Below, one piece after another: positions 26,140-35,771 of a stretch of DNA of 64,000 bases. The notes under the pieces are model-generated. The model was not told the origin of the DNA, did not search any database, and worked only from the letters and a program-made list of their open reading frames with translations. Origin of the DNA: Halomontanus rarus (lineage in GTDB: Archaea > Halobacteriota > Halobacteria > Halobacteriales > Natrialbaceae); assembly GCF_017357405.1 (NCBI RefSeq), contig NZ_CP071597.1:248001-312000 (forward strand), given 5' to 3'. Each line of letters starts with the position of its first letter. The stretch's first letter is position 1. The position numbers and the translations under genes were made by a program.

Positions 26140-27540
26140 TCAGTTTCCGTACTCGTACTCGTACTCGTCTTCCCGGAGCTGGACGTACTTTCCCTTCCGA
26201 TACTTGTACTTTCGCTTCTTGTACTGGGCGACGATCTTCGTCGCGCCGACGCCCGCCGAGTACTTCTTGCCGAGCAGCGACCCGGACGACTCCGAGCCTG
26301 TCATCCCGGATACGATGTCGAACACACGATCCCAGTCGTCTGGCTCGTAGTCGGCGACGATGTCGGCGAAGGCGACGTTCCGCAGGATTTCGTCGCCGAT
26401 CGCACGCTTCCAAACGTCGTTGTAGTGTTCGATCCCCCCTGTCGCCGCGAGCCGGCCGGCGATCTTGCCCGTGCGGACGGCGACGTGGTAGCCGCCCTCG
26501 TGAAAGGCCGAGGTCGTCCCCATCGCGCCGCCGGCGACGGCGATGTTCGCGCCGACCGGCGACTCGATCGGTCGCGTCGAGGAGATCGGGTACGTCTCGG
26601 TCCCCTTTGACTTCCCGCGGTCCTCGACGATCGGGAAGTCCGCCTCGACGTCGTACTCGTCGCCGTACTCGTGTTCGAGCAACCGACGGACGTACTCCGA
26701 GCCGGACGGGATCCCATCGTCCGTCGGCTTCAGAAGTTTGTAGGATTCGGGGTGGGCGACGTCGTCCATGCTCATCCCGATCGGCATCGTCAGCCCGACG
26801 CGGGCGACGGTACCGTCGTTGGGGAACACCCAGGGATAGGCGGTCTCGCCGGGCATGTACCCCCACCAGAACTTGAGGCGGTTCTCCTCGAAGAGCTCCT
26901 CGGGGAACTCGCGGTACTCCTGATAGGCGATGTGGTTCGCCGTCGGCGGCGAGAGATAGTCGGAGACGCTCGTCCCGTCGGGAAGGAACTGATCGAGCGC
27001 GTTCAGCGTGATCCGCCGCTGGGGGCCGTCGGCGAGGACGACGTAGTCGGCCTCGAGTTCGTCGCCGGATGCGAGCGTCAGCGTGTGCGTCGGCGACGGG
27101 CCTGATCCCGAGAGGTCGGTCTCGAGGTTCGAGACGCTGGTTCCCACGCGCAGGTCCGCTCCGGCGTCGGTGGCGCGTTCGTAGAGCCAGTCGTCCATGC
27201 GAGCGCGGTGGAAGGTGTAGCCGAACTTCGGATACGAGGCGTCGATCCCCGTGGTCGTCATCTCGACGCTCGTCGAGGGGCCGACGAAGTCGACCGCGTC
27301 GAGTTCCTGGAGGACGACCTCGTCCGGAATCTCCTCGTAGTCGAACTCCATAATGTCGATCCAGTAGTCGAGCATTCCCGCGGCGTCGGTCGAATCCGGT
27401 CCGAGTCCGTCGCGGTCCTCACGCGGCACACCCTGTTCGAAGAGCACCGTCTCGGCCCCGTGGGCTGCGGCCTGCTCGGCCGCAGAAGCGCCCGCCGGGC
27501 CGCCGCCGACGATCGCGACGTCAACGCGTTCTCTACCCAT
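26140..27540 (-). CDS. Geranylgeranyl reductase family flavoprotein
   Basis: A 466-residue FAD-dependent oxidoreductase. The N-terminal Rossmann motif AIVGGGPAGASAAEQAAAHG and the second FAD motif NIAVAGGAMGTTSAFHEGGY are clear. Similar proteins saturate the isoprenoid chains of archaeal lipids or related isoprenoids. Length and motifs fit the family; whether it reduces archaeol precursors, menaquinone chains or another substrate is open. The C-terminus is an unusual Lys/Tyr/Glu-rich tail (KKRKYKYRKG, EYEYEYGN) encoded partly by simple sequence. Start at 27540 matches the Rossmann start. Confidence 0.85.
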   Translation of the reverse strand: MGRERVDVAIVGGGPAGASAAEQAAAHGAETVLFEQGVPREDRDGLGPDSTDAAGMLDYWIDIMEFDYEEIPDEVVLQELDAVDFVGPSTSVEMTTTGIDASYPKFGYTFHRARMDDWLYERATDAGADLRVGTSVSNLETDLSGSGPSPTHTLTLASGDELEADYVVLADGPQRRITLNALDQFLPDGTSVSDYLSPPTANHIAYQEYREFPEELFEENRLKFWWGYMPGETAYPWVFPNDGTVARVGLTMPIGMSMDDVAHPESYKLLKPTDDGIPSGSEYVRRLLEHEYGDEYDVEADFPIVEDRGKSKGTETYPISSTRPIESPVGANIAVAGGAMGTTSAFHEGGYHVAVRTGKIAGRLAATGGIEHYNDVWKRAIGDEILRNVAFADIVADYEPDDWDRVFDIVSGMTGSESSGSLLGKKYSAGVGATKIVAQYKKRKYKYRKGKYVQLREDEYEYEYGN

Positions 27541-27716
27541 ACACCGTGGGGACTCAATGGCCCGTATTAAACTGCCTGATACCTCTCGAGTTCGTGACAG
27601 TGTCGGCATCCCTCTCGACCCCCGAGACGTGCGTCGTGGTACCGCGCCGACAAGACGTTTCGAACCGAAATGGATATCGTCGCGCCGCTAGTGAGTACGG
27701 TTAGTTTCGAATCGTA

Positions 27717-29228
27717 ATGTCACGCTCCGCCACTTTCCCCCGTGCCGTCGTCCGCTTCCTCTCGAGAGTCCTGCGAAACCCCGTCGAAGGGGTGTTGTGG
27801 TACGTGGGTCTGGCCCTCGCTCGAGCGGGGTACGTCGACTCCCATCGAGCGAAGCGGACGACGGAGCTGGCGTGGCCGCGGATCGTCACGGGTCTCGCGC
27901 GGACGTCGAACTCGGTCGTGGACCTCGCGATGGTCGGGGCGGTACTGGGGTCGGGTGCGGTCGCGGGGATCGGCCTCGCGACGCCGTTCGCGTTCCTCGC
28001 GGGGACGCTCGGCGGCGGCATCGCCGGCGGGACGATCGCGCTCGTCTCCCAGCGCTTCGGCGCCGACCAGCACGGCGAACTCGATCTGGTCGTCAAGCAA
28101 AGCGTCTGGCTCACGGTAGCGATCACGCTGCCGCTGACGGTCGTCTTCTTCCTGTTTCCCCACGAACTCGTGGGCCTCATCGCGACCGATCCCGAGATGC
28201 ACGCCTACGGGGCGACCTACCTGCAGGTGATGAGCGTCGGGACGATCTTCATCGGCCTCAACCTGATCGGCAGTCGCACACTCGTGGGCGTCGACGACTC
28301 CTACGCCGCGATGGTCGTCCGCGGCGGCGGTGCCGTGGCCAATATCGCGTTCAACGCGGTGTTCATCTTCGGTTTCGGCTGGGGCGTCGCCGGGGCCGCC
28401 CTCGGGTCGGTCCTCGCGAGCGTCCTCGTCACCGGGCTGTTCGTCTACGGCTTCCTCGGGGGCTGGATTCCCTTCGTCGGTCGCTTTCCCGTCACCGTCT
28501 CGCTGGCGGGACCGTACGTCGACCGGCGTCTCACGCGGGACATCGTCGACATTTCGACGCCGATCATCTTCACCAACCTCATCTGGTCGACGGCGCAGTT
28601 TCCCCTCCTCGCCGTGATCGCCGTCTTCGGCCCCGAAGTCGTCGCCGCGTTCATCGTCGCCCAGCGAATTCGCGGGCTGATGGACACCCCCAACTGGGGG
28701 CTCAACCTGGCCTCGAGCAGCCTCGTCGGGCAGGAACTCGGTCGGGGCGACGAGCTGGAGGCGGGCGCCTACGGTGACGACATCCTCCGGATCACCCTCG
28801 TGGTCTACCTCGTGATCGCGGCGGTCGTGTTCGCCTTCGCGGAGCCGATCTCCGCGGTGTTCGTCGAGTCGGGCGACTCGCTCGCGCTGACGACGGTCTT
28901 CGTGCAGGTGGCGACGGTCAGCGTGATCTTCAACGGGTTAAACGGTGCCGCGTCGGGGCCGCTCAACGCCAGCGGCGACACGCGCTGGCCGCTGTACGGT
29001 CGTCTCCTGGGACTGTACGGCTTCGCGCTCCCGGCCGCCTATCTGGGAACGACCGCGGTCGCGATTCCGTTCCTCGGAACGATCCCCGCGCTCGGAATCG
29101 CCGGGCTCTACGCCGCGCTCGTGCTCGAGACGGTCGTGCCCGCCGCGGTCGTCTACTACCGGTTCTCGACGGAGCGGTGGAAGGTCGTCAGCCGGTCCTA
29201 CCGACCGGAAGCGCAGGCGGCCGACTGA
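27717..29228 (+). CDS. MATE-family multidrug/toxin efflux transporter
   Basis: A 503-residue protein with about twelve transmembrane helices. Internal duplication typical of MATE transporters is visible, with VVDLAMVGAVLGSGAVAGIG and FLAGTLGGGIAGGTIALVSQ in the first half and matching segments in the second. Exports organic cations or other compounds in exchange for Na+ or H+. The ATG at 27717 gives a complete first helix. It converges with the MFS gene 39 bp away. Confidence 0.9.
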   Translation: MSRSATFPRAVVRFLSRVLRNPVEGVLWYVGLALARAGYVDSHRAKRTTELAWPRIVTGLARTSNSVVDLAMVGAVLGSGAVAGIGLATPFAFLAGTLGGGIAGGTIALVSQRFGADQHGELDLVVKQSVWLTVAITLPLTVVFFLFPHELVGLIATDPEMHAYGATYLQVMSVGTIFIGLNLIGSRTLVGVDDSYAAMVVRGGGAVANIAFNAVFIFGFGWGVAGAALGSVLASVLVTGLFVYGFLGGWIPFVGRFPVTVSLAGPYVDRRLTRDIVDISTPIIFTNLIWSTAQFPLLAVIAVFGPEVVAAFIVAQRIRGLMDTPNWGLNLASSSLVGQELGRGDELEAGAYGDDILRITLVVYLVIAAVVFAFAEPISAVFVESGDSLALTTVFVQVATVSVIFNGLNGAASGPLNASGDTRWPLYGRLLGLYGFALPAAYLGTTAVAIPFLGTIPALGIAGLYAALVLETVVPAAVVYYRFSTERWKVVSRSYRPEAQAAD

Positions 29229-29267
29229 TCGGGGTGGTGTCGCTCCGTTCTCTTTTCGTGATCCGTC

Positions 29268-30485
29268 CTACCGCCGGAGCAACAGATAGCCGGCGACACC
29301 CGACACCAGAACGATTACGCCGGAGACGACCAGCAGTACTCGATAGCCGCCGCTCGATGTGGCGAAACCGGCCTCCGCGATAAACGTGAACGCGACCGGT
29401 CCGAGCGTCTGCCCGAGTCGGAGCATGCTGGTCCGCATCCCCATCATCCCCGCGCGAAGCTCGCTCGAGACGAGCGTCACCACGGTGGTATCGATCGACG
29501 GCATCACGATCCCGAAGCCGACGCCGAACGCGAGCAGCGCCACGCCGACGAACACCGGCGAGGGGGCCAGCCAGACGCCGAGCAGACTGGTCCCGTAGGC
29601 GACGAAGCCGAGCGCGACCAGCTCGGGCGCGGTCCGCCACTGGGAGATCCGGCCGTACTGGGAGGAGACGGTCGCGCTGGCGACCGAGACCATCGCCAAG
29701 GTCAGGCCGATCTGACTCGAGGAGAGGTCGAACTCGTCGCTCAAGAGCAACGGGAGGGCGGTCTGGACGGCTCCGTAGAAGACGAAGAAGACGACGAAGA
29801 TCGCACCGAAGATCGCGATCGCCTCGGGGAGGACGGCGACGTCGCGCAGTCGCCCGAGGTAGACGCCCACGCTCGAGGGCTGGTCGGCCGCCGGCTCCTC
29901 GAGTGCGACGGCGGCGACGATACCGACGAGGATGCCGATCCCGAAGAAGAGAAACGGGGCGCTCCAGCGAATGCCGCCGAGCGCGCCGCCGACGAGCGGG
30001 TACAGCGCCGCACCGGTCCCGAGCATACTTCCGTTGAAACCCATCACCGCGTTGCGCTGGGCACCGTCGTAGAAGTCGCCGATCAGCGTCACCGCGAGCG
30101 TGACGAGGGCGCTAGCGCCGATCCCCTGGAGAAAGCGCAGCGCGAGCACTTCCGCGAAACTGCTCGCGAAGGCGATCCCCGCGCCGCCGATCCCGAAGAT
30201 AAACAATAGTGGGATGATGACCCGACGGCGGCCGATCCGGTCGGCGAGCAGTCCGATAAAGGGCGTTAGAAAGACGCCCGGCAGCGTGTAGACGGTGATC
30301 ACGAGCCCGACCTGCGCGTCCGTGATCTCGAACGCCGCCCGCAGCTCCGGCAGGACGGGGCTGATCAACGAGACGCCCATGACGCCCATCAGCGAACTCG
30401 AGAGAATGACGTACAGCGCGCTCGAGTGCCAGGGGATCGATCCGGATCCGCCGTCTGACTCGGCTTCGTCCTCGTCGATACTCAT
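29268..30485 (-). CDS. Major facilitator superfamily transporter
   Basis: A 405-residue, twelve-helix MFS protein. The MFS A-motif between helices 2 and 3 is GLLADRIGRRRVI, and GIGASALVTLAVTLIGD follows in the first six-helix bundle. It resembles drug:proton antiporters. The ATG at 30485 begins the acidic N-terminus; a longer frame to 30566 is unlikely. Substrate unknown. Confidence 0.9.
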   Translation of the reverse strand: MSIDEDEAESDGGSGSIPWHSSALYVILSSSLMGVMGVSLISPVLPELRAAFEITDAQVGLVITVYTLPGVFLTPFIGLLADRIGRRRVIIPLLFIFGIGGAGIAFASSFAEVLALRFLQGIGASALVTLAVTLIGDFYDGAQRNAVMGFNGSMLGTGAALYPLVGGALGGIRWSAPFLFFGIGILVGIVAAVALEEPAADQPSSVGVYLGRLRDVAVLPEAIAIFGAIFVVFFVFYGAVQTALPLLLSDEFDLSSSQIGLTLAMVSVASATVSSQYGRISQWRTAPELVALGFVAYGTSLLGVWLAPSPVFVGVALLAFGVGFGIVMPSIDTTVVTLVSSELRAGMMGMRTSMLRLGQTLGPVAFTFIAEAGFATSSGGYRVLLVVSGVIVLVSGVAGYLLLRR

Positions 30486-30619
30486 TTCGAAACGTAGGAA
30501 CGGTTCCACGTGGGAGCCGGAATACGTTTTCGTAGCGGACAGGTGGACCAGTGAGCGACCGACCACAGCCTCCTCTGAGCCGGGCCAGGTCGGGCCAGGT
30601 CAGGTCAGGTCAGGTCGAA

Positions 30620-32386
30620 TCACTCCTCCGGAACTGGTTCGACACCCTCGAATTCGAACTGGGCGCCGCCGGTCTCGCTTTCGGTCACCCTGACCGACCA
30701 GCCGTGTGCCCGTGCGATCTCGGCAACGATACTGAGGCCGAATCCGGTCCCGTCGTCCTCGGTCGTGTAGCCCGCCTCGAAGATCTGCTCGCGCCGATCG
30801 GGTGGGATCCCGGGACCGGTATCAGCGACGGACAGTGTCAGCCCTGGTGTCCCCTCGTCCCGATCGATACCGACCGCGACGACGAGCCCCGACTCGACCG
30901 CAACCGTTTCCGAGTCCGTACGGTCGTCCTCAAAACGGACTGCGTTCTGACGGGTCGTGGAACCGTGCTCGACGCTGTCGTCAGGAGGTTCCGACTGACT
31001 GCCCGTGGAACCGTGTTCCACGGCGTTCCGAAAGAGGTTCTCGAGCAAGCGTTGCAGACGGTCGGGATCCGCACGGATCGACGCACTCGAGTGAACGTCG
31101 AGGGTCGCGTCGTCCGTCGCGACGCCGTTCCAGGCTCGCTCGGCGAGCGCCTCGAGGTCGACCGGCTCGGGATCGGTGACGTCGGCTCCCTCCCGGGCGA
31201 TCGTGAGGACGTCGTCGATGATCGTCTGCATACGGTCGTGTGCCTGTGCGACCTCCTCGAGGTGGTCGTCGGCGTCGTCCGTCTCGCGAGCGAGTTCTAG
31301 GTAGCCGTTGGCGACGGTCAGAGGATTGCGCAGATCGTGGGAAACGAGGCTGGCGAACTGATCGAGGCGCTCGTTCTGGCGCTCGAGTCGGTCTTCGCGG
31401 CGTTTTCGCTCGGTAACGTCGTGAACGATCGCTAGCCAGCCGACGTGGTGGCTGCGACCGTCGTCGATCGGGGTCGCCGTCACCTGCAGGTGACTCGTTC
31501 CGATCGAAACCTCGAACGTCGTCTCTTCGCGACTGGCTATAATGGCGTCGTACCGCTGTTGCAGGTCCGCGTCTCCGAGCAGTGACCTGAAGTTTCGACC
31601 GATGTAGTTCTGATCGCCGGCATCGACAGTGCGCAGAATCCGCCGACCTTCGGGGTTGACGTCGATGAGCCGATCGGCCCTGTCGATGACGAAGACGCCG
31701 TCGTTGACGGTTTCTAGGACTCGATCGCGTGCGATCGGAACGAGATCGATCAGCCGGTAGCGGACGATCGCGACCGTAAACAGGCCGCTCGCGATCGGAA
31801 TGACGATCGGCACCGGATCGAAGTCGACGATACCGAAAACCACCGGGAGCGCTCCGACGACCGGGAGCAACGACCCACCGATAACGGCCAGACTCTGACC
31901 ACGGTATAGCGAGGGGGTGCGGTAGTACATATCGACGAACATGAGGACGGACGCGGCGGTCAGTGAATAGGCGGCGACCAGATGGGGCACGACCGCGATG
32001 CCGTACTCGGGGACGATGCCGATCACCGTCGTGGGATCCGACTCGACGGTCTCGAAGAAGTACCCGCCGGGATTGACGAACACGAACAAGAAGAGGTAGA
32101 TCGGATACATCGACAACGCGAGGTAGGTCGTCGAACCGAGATACTGTTCCCGTCTCGTGTACTGGAGCGCGAAGACGAACAACGCCACGGAACCGAACGC
32201 GATGCCGAGGAACAAGATCCGAAGGAGGGCGAGAGAGACTGCGGGGTCGTCGATCGTGATATTGGCGAGTTGGGTCCCAGACCAGATGACGCCAGTAAAT
32301 ACGTAGAAAAGCAACACGGCGGCTCCCGTTTTCGTCCGATGCAGCCACAGGATCCCACAGAGGGCGATCGACGTGACGATCGACAC
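30620..32386 (-). CDS. Membrane sensor histidine kinase (7TM-PAS-HisKA-HATPase)
   Basis: A 588-residue kinase. Residues 1-220 hold the seven-helix histidine-kinase sensor domain, about 225-330 a PAS domain (LETVNDGVFVIDRADRLIDV), then HisKA with the phosphorylated His350 in VSHDLRNP, and an ATPase domain with N-box ENLFRNAVEHG and VADTGPGIPPDRRE plus TGFGLSIV. The N-box is followed by an insert in which VEHGST occurs twice, a tandem expansion I also recall from other haloarchaeal kinases. The GTG at 32386 is the only start codon near, although in-frame codons upstream continue the first helix; the TATA box at 32449-32457 predicts a transcript start near 32427. No response regulator gene is adjacent. 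Confidence 0.88.
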   Translation of the reverse strand: MSIVTSIALCGILWLHRTKTGAAVLLFYVFTGVIWSGTQLANITIDDPAVSLALLRILFLGIAFGSVALFVFALQYTRREQYLGSTTYLALSMYPIYLFLFVFVNPGGYFFETVESDPTTVIGIVPEYGIAVVPHLVAAYSLTAASVLMFVDMYYRTPSLYRGQSLAVIGGSLLPVVGALPVVFGIVDFDPVPIVIPIASGLFTVAIVRYRLIDLVPIARDRVLETVNDGVFVIDRADRLIDVNPEGRRILRTVDAGDQNYIGRNFRSLLGDADLQQRYDAIIASREETTFEVSIGTSHLQVTATPIDDGRSHHVGWLAIVHDVTERKRREDRLERQNERLDQFASLVSHDLRNPLTVANGYLELARETDDADDHLEEVAQAHDRMQTIIDDVLTIAREGADVTDPEPVDLEALAERAWNGVATDDATLDVHSSASIRADPDRLQRLLENLFRNAVEHGSTGSQSEPPDDSVEHGSTTRQNAVRFEDDRTDSETVAVESGLVVAVGIDRDEGTPGLTLSVADTGPGIPPDRREQIFEAGYTTEDDGTGFGLSIVAEIARAHGWSVRVTESETGGAQFEFEGVEPVPEE

Positions 32387-32804
32387 GGTGTACGCGACCT
32401 GAAGCGTCGACTGTTCGAGTCCTACTGAAAACTGCTCGGGTAGGTTCGGTATAAAAGCCTACGGCCGTTCTGCCCGAGAGCGAACGCCCATGAGTTCGCT
32501 TTGGAGATCGCTCCCTCGATAGACGGATGATACCCGGTAGAGTGACCGCCGTGTGCTTGGCACTCTTTCCATCACAGACACTCCGAAACGGGACGAGTGA
32601 GTTCGATGTGGTGTCGGGTCGGGTGTCAGTTCGATATCGGGGCGGGCGAGACCACCTTCGCGGTAAGCCACGAGAAGGCAGTCCGTCCAGTTCGTGAAAG
32701 AACGACATACAGTGTGATCCATCGTTTGTTTTTACTGTGGTTTCTGGGCGACGCCCACTGCCGAATGCCCAGCTTTCATGGGTGCACTCCGCGAGGATTG
32801 GGAT
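32387..32804. other. Spacer between histidine kinase and dehydrogenase genes
   Basis: Contains the kinase promoter (minus-strand TATA TTTTATACC at about 32449-32457) and an inverted repeat AGCGAAC ... GTTCGCT near 32478-32499. An 87-codon minus-strand frame (32459-32722) is basic and not protein-like. The plus-strand T-rich GTTTGTTTTTAC near 32727-32738 may be a promoter for the dehydrogenase. Confidence 0.45.
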
Positions 32805-33770
32805 ATGACCGCCGACGAGATCCTGGTTCTCAGGAAAGGAACCCACGGGATTCCGGTCGAACAGTACGCCGCGGCCATCCGCGAACGGCTCCCCGACCAC
32901 ACCGTCACGCTCGCGCGGACCCCCGCCGAGGAGCGCGAGCTAATCGGCGACCACTCGTTCGTCACCGGCATGGTCCTCGAGGAGGAGTTGCTTGAGGCCG
33001 CGGACGAACTCGATGTCTTCGCGTGTGCGTACGCGGGAACCGGTCACCTGCCCCTCGACCGGCTTCGCGAGCGCGGGGTCGCGGTCACCAACGCCTCGGG
33101 CGTCCACGGGCCGAACATCGGCGAACACGTGCTGGGAGCGATCCTCTCCTTCACCCGGCGGTTCCACGTCGGTGCGCGCCGGCAACGACGGCGAGAGTGG
33201 CGCCACTACCAGGCCCACGAGTTGCAGGGCTCGACTGTGACCGTCGTCGGCATGGGCGCGATCGGACGAGCTGTCGTCGACCGCCTCGAGCCCTTCGGCG
33301 TCGAGACGATCGGCGTCCGCTACAGCCCCGAGAAGGGCGGGCCGACCGACGAGGTGTACGGGTTCGACGAGGAGGGCGTCCACGAGGCGCTGGCGCGGAC
33401 GGACTACCTCGTGCTCGCCTGCCCGCTGACCGACGAGACGCGCGGGTTGATCGACGAGGACGCGTTCGTCACGATTCGCCCGGACGCGGTCCTCGTCAAC
33501 GTCGCCCGCGGCCCCGTCGTCGACACCGACGCGCTCGTCGGTGCGCTTCGCTCGAACTGGATCCGCGGGGCCTCGCTGGACGTCACCGATCCGGAACCGC
33601 TCCCGCCGGAGCACCCGCTGTGGACGTTCGAGAACGTCCAGATCACGCCCCACAACGCCGGGCACACGCCGCAGTACTACGACCGACTGGCCGACATCGT
33701 CGCGCGAAACGCCGAGCGCGTCCGGGAGACCGGGTCGACCGACGACCTCGAGAATCGGGTACACCCGTGA
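32805..33770 (+). CDS. D-isomer-specific 2-hydroxyacid dehydrogenase
   Basis: A 321-residue NAD-dependent oxidoreductase of the phosphoglycerate/glycerate dehydrogenase family. The cofactor loop is TVVGMGAIGRAVVDRL. The catalytic Arg (NVARGPVVD), Glu (DPEPLPPEHPLW) and His (ITPHNAGHT) are present. It lacks the C-terminal ACT domain of SerA. ATG 32805 is preferred; ATG 32778 adds nine residues. Substrate (glycerate, glyoxylate or another 2-oxoacid) is open. Confidence 0.9.
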   Translation: MTADEILVLRKGTHGIPVEQYAAAIRERLPDHTVTLARTPAEERELIGDHSFVTGMVLEEELLEAADELDVFACAYAGTGHLPLDRLRERGVAVTNASGVHGPNIGEHVLGAILSFTRRFHVGARRQRRREWRHYQAHELQGSTVTVVGMGAIGRAVVDRLEPFGVETIGVRYSPEKGGPTDEVYGFDEEGVHEALARTDYLVLACPLTDETRGLIDEDAFVTIRPDAVLVNVARGPVVDTDALVGALRSNWIRGASLDVTDPEPLPPEHPLWTFENVQITPHNAGHTPQYYDRLADIVARNAERVRETGSTDDLENRVHP

Positions 33771-34003
33771 GGTCCCGCCCCGGCGTCTCGCTCTAAAGTG
33801 CCGCTGGATCGGTCTCCGAATCGTCGTAGGGGACAACATTCACCCCGTTGGGGTCCGAATACCGAGAGAGGAGAGAAGAGACTCATGCACGCACGCTCAC
33901 ACACGTCGGGACGCGGAACCCGAGGAGACGCGTCCGAACCTCGAGGCCGGACCACCGTTCACATCCGTACGACCCGGGCCGACGGGAGACCGGCGGTGGA
34001 CCG

Positions 34004-34441
34004 ATGACGCTGACCTTCGACGGGACGATCGTCGTCCCCGTCGGCGACCCGGACGACGGCGAGAAAACGGCGGCGGCGCTCGCACCGCGGATGGAACCCG
34101 GCAGCCGTGCGGTGGTCGTGTACGTCATCGAGAAAGCCGGTGGCGCGCCGGATAAGACATCGGTCGAACAGAGCGAGTTGTACGCCGAGGACGTATTCGC
34201 GGCGGCACGCGGACCGCTCGAAGGGAGTTCGGCGGCGGTCGAAACCGACGCCCGGTACGGAACGGACGTCGTCGAGACGATCTTCGACGCCGCCGAGGAC
34301 CGTGAGGCGGATTGCGTCGTGTTCGTCCCGAGAGAGTCGAACCGACTGGTCGAGTTGCTCACCGGAGACGCCTCACGAAAACTCGTCAAAGAGGGTTCGG
34401 TGCCGGTCGTGAGTCTGCCCCAGAACGGAAGTCGGGAGTGA
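34004..34441 (+). CDS. Universal stress protein family member
   Basis: A 145-residue Usp-type protein: FDGTIVVPVGDPDDGEKTAA, AVVVYVIEKAGGAPD and DCVVFVPRESNRLVELL followed by KEGSVPVVSLPQ. The ATP-binding glycine loop is replaced by PRESNRLVELLTGDASRKL, so nucleotide binding is doubtful. It belongs to a haloarchaeal branch distinct from the Usp at 4328-4741. GGTGG a few bases upstream of the ATG at 34004 may serve as ribosome-binding site. Confidence 0.82.
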   Translation: MTLTFDGTIVVPVGDPDDGEKTAAALAPRMEPGSRAVVVYVIEKAGGAPDKTSVEQSELYAEDVFAAARGPLEGSSAAVETDARYGTDVVETIFDAAEDREADCVVFVPRESNRLVELLTGDASRKLVKEGSVPVVSLPQNGSRE

Positions 34442-34585
34442 GCCGATTCTCCGTTGTCCCGACGGGCAACCCCCGAGCGATAGACGACCTGTACTCGTCA
34501 AAACGGAGCCGAAACGATCCCGACTCGAGCGGCGTAGGCGGAACGGAACTCCCGTTTTCGAGAGAAGGCGGATTCTGATCGCAGT

Positions 34586-35626
34586 CTAGAGGTAGCCGTT
34601 CTCGAGCAGCAACTCGCCGTTCAGCACGCTGGCACCCGCAGCGCCGCGGATCGTGTTGTGGGCGAGGCAGTTGTACTGCAGTCCGAAGGTCGATTCGCGC
34701 AGGCCGCCGGCGGCGATGGCCATCCCGTCGCCCAGGTTCCGGTCGAGACGGGGCTGGGGGCGACTGGGGTCCTCGAAGACGTGGATCAGCGGATCCGGCG
34801 AGGACGGGAGGTCGAGCGGTGAGAACTCGCGCATTGCATCCGCGGCGTCCTCGGGTGTGAGTTCCTCCTCGGCTTCGACCCACACGTTCTCGAGGTGGCC
34901 GTCCAGCGTCGGAATCCGGTTACAGGAGGCCGCGACCTCGACGCCGTCGTGGGTGAGTTCTGCGCCGTCGAAGGTGCCCAGCAGCTTTCGGGACTCGGTC
35001 TCGAGTTTCTCTTCCTCGCTGCCGATGTGGGGGATGGCGTTGTCGATGATCTCCATCGAGGTGACGCCGTCGTAGCCCGCCCCGGAGACGGCCTGCAGAG
35101 TGGAGACGTGAACTTTCTCGAGCGTGAAATCGGCCGCGGCGAGGGCCGCGAGGGTGGGGACGAAGGTGATCGTCGAGCAGTTCGGGTTCTTCACGAGCGC
35201 GCCATCCCAGCCGCGTTCGTCGCGCTGGACCTCGAGCAAGTCGAGGTGTTCGGCGTTGACCTCGGGGATGACGAGGGGGACGTCCGCGGCCATCCGCGAG
35301 TTCGAGGAGTTCGAGGAGACCACGTAGCCGGCCTCGCAGAACGGCGGTTCGACCTCCGCGCCGACGCTCGAGGGAAGCGAGGAGAAGAGCAAGTCGACGT
35401 CGTCCGGGACGGCGTCGGGGGTCGTCGCGTGGACGGTCATCTCGGCGATTTCCGTCGGGATCGGCGTGTCGACGCGCCACTTGGCGACGTCGCGGTAGAC
35501 GTGGCCGGCGCTGGAATCGCTCGCGGTGAGCGCGGCGATTTCGAAGTCCGGGTGTGGCTCGAGGAGTTGAATCAGTCGCTGTCCGACGGCGCCGGTCGCA
35601 CCGAGTACGCCAACTCGTACTGTCAT
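34586..35626 (-). CDS. asd: Aspartate-semialdehyde dehydrogenase
   Basis: A 346-residue enzyme reducing aspartyl phosphate to the semialdehyde for lysine, threonine and methionine synthesis. The NADP loop GVLGATGAVGQRLIQLL, the catalytic Cys in VKNPNCSTITFVP, the QAVSGAGYDG loop and the late histidine (NCLAHNTIRGAAG) fit the archaeal/fungal Asd type. ATG at 35626 begins directly before the first strand. Monocistronic between a Usp and an aldo/keto reductase gene. Confidence 0.95.
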   Translation of the reverse strand: MTVRVGVLGATGAVGQRLIQLLEPHPDFEIAALTASDSSAGHVYRDVAKWRVDTPIPTEIAEMTVHATTPDAVPDDVDLLFSSLPSSVGAEVEPPFCEAGYVVSSNSSNSRMAADVPLVIPEVNAEHLDLLEVQRDERGWDGALVKNPNCSTITFVPTLAALAAADFTLEKVHVSTLQAVSGAGYDGVTSMEIIDNAIPHIGSEEEKLETESRKLLGTFDGAELTHDGVEVAASCNRIPTLDGHLENVWVEAEEELTPEDAADAMREFSPLDLPSSPDPLIHVFEDPSRPQPRLDRNLGDGMAIAAGGLRESTFGLQYNCLAHNTIRGAAGASVLNGELLLENGYL

Positions 35627-35771
35627 TGTCGGGCATGGGAAGTCAGACCGCAAAATCGTTTGGATTTGCTTTCGGCGGTATTCTGCCTTATCGAATGTGT
35701 GTGATTCGGGACGGTCGGCGCATTCAGTGTGTTCAGCCCATTGGTCGTGTTCGGTGTCGCTGGACGACGAC

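Noticed and set aside
32459..32722. 87-codon minus-strand ORF beginning MDHTVCRSF.
   Set aside because: Basic, unlike the acidic proteins of this genome, and it covers the kinase promoter.
32778..32804. ATG at 32778 as start of the dehydrogenase.
   Set aside because: Possible, but the ATG at 32805 starts nearer the conserved N-terminal strand and has a GAGG-like element upstream; kept as alternative only.
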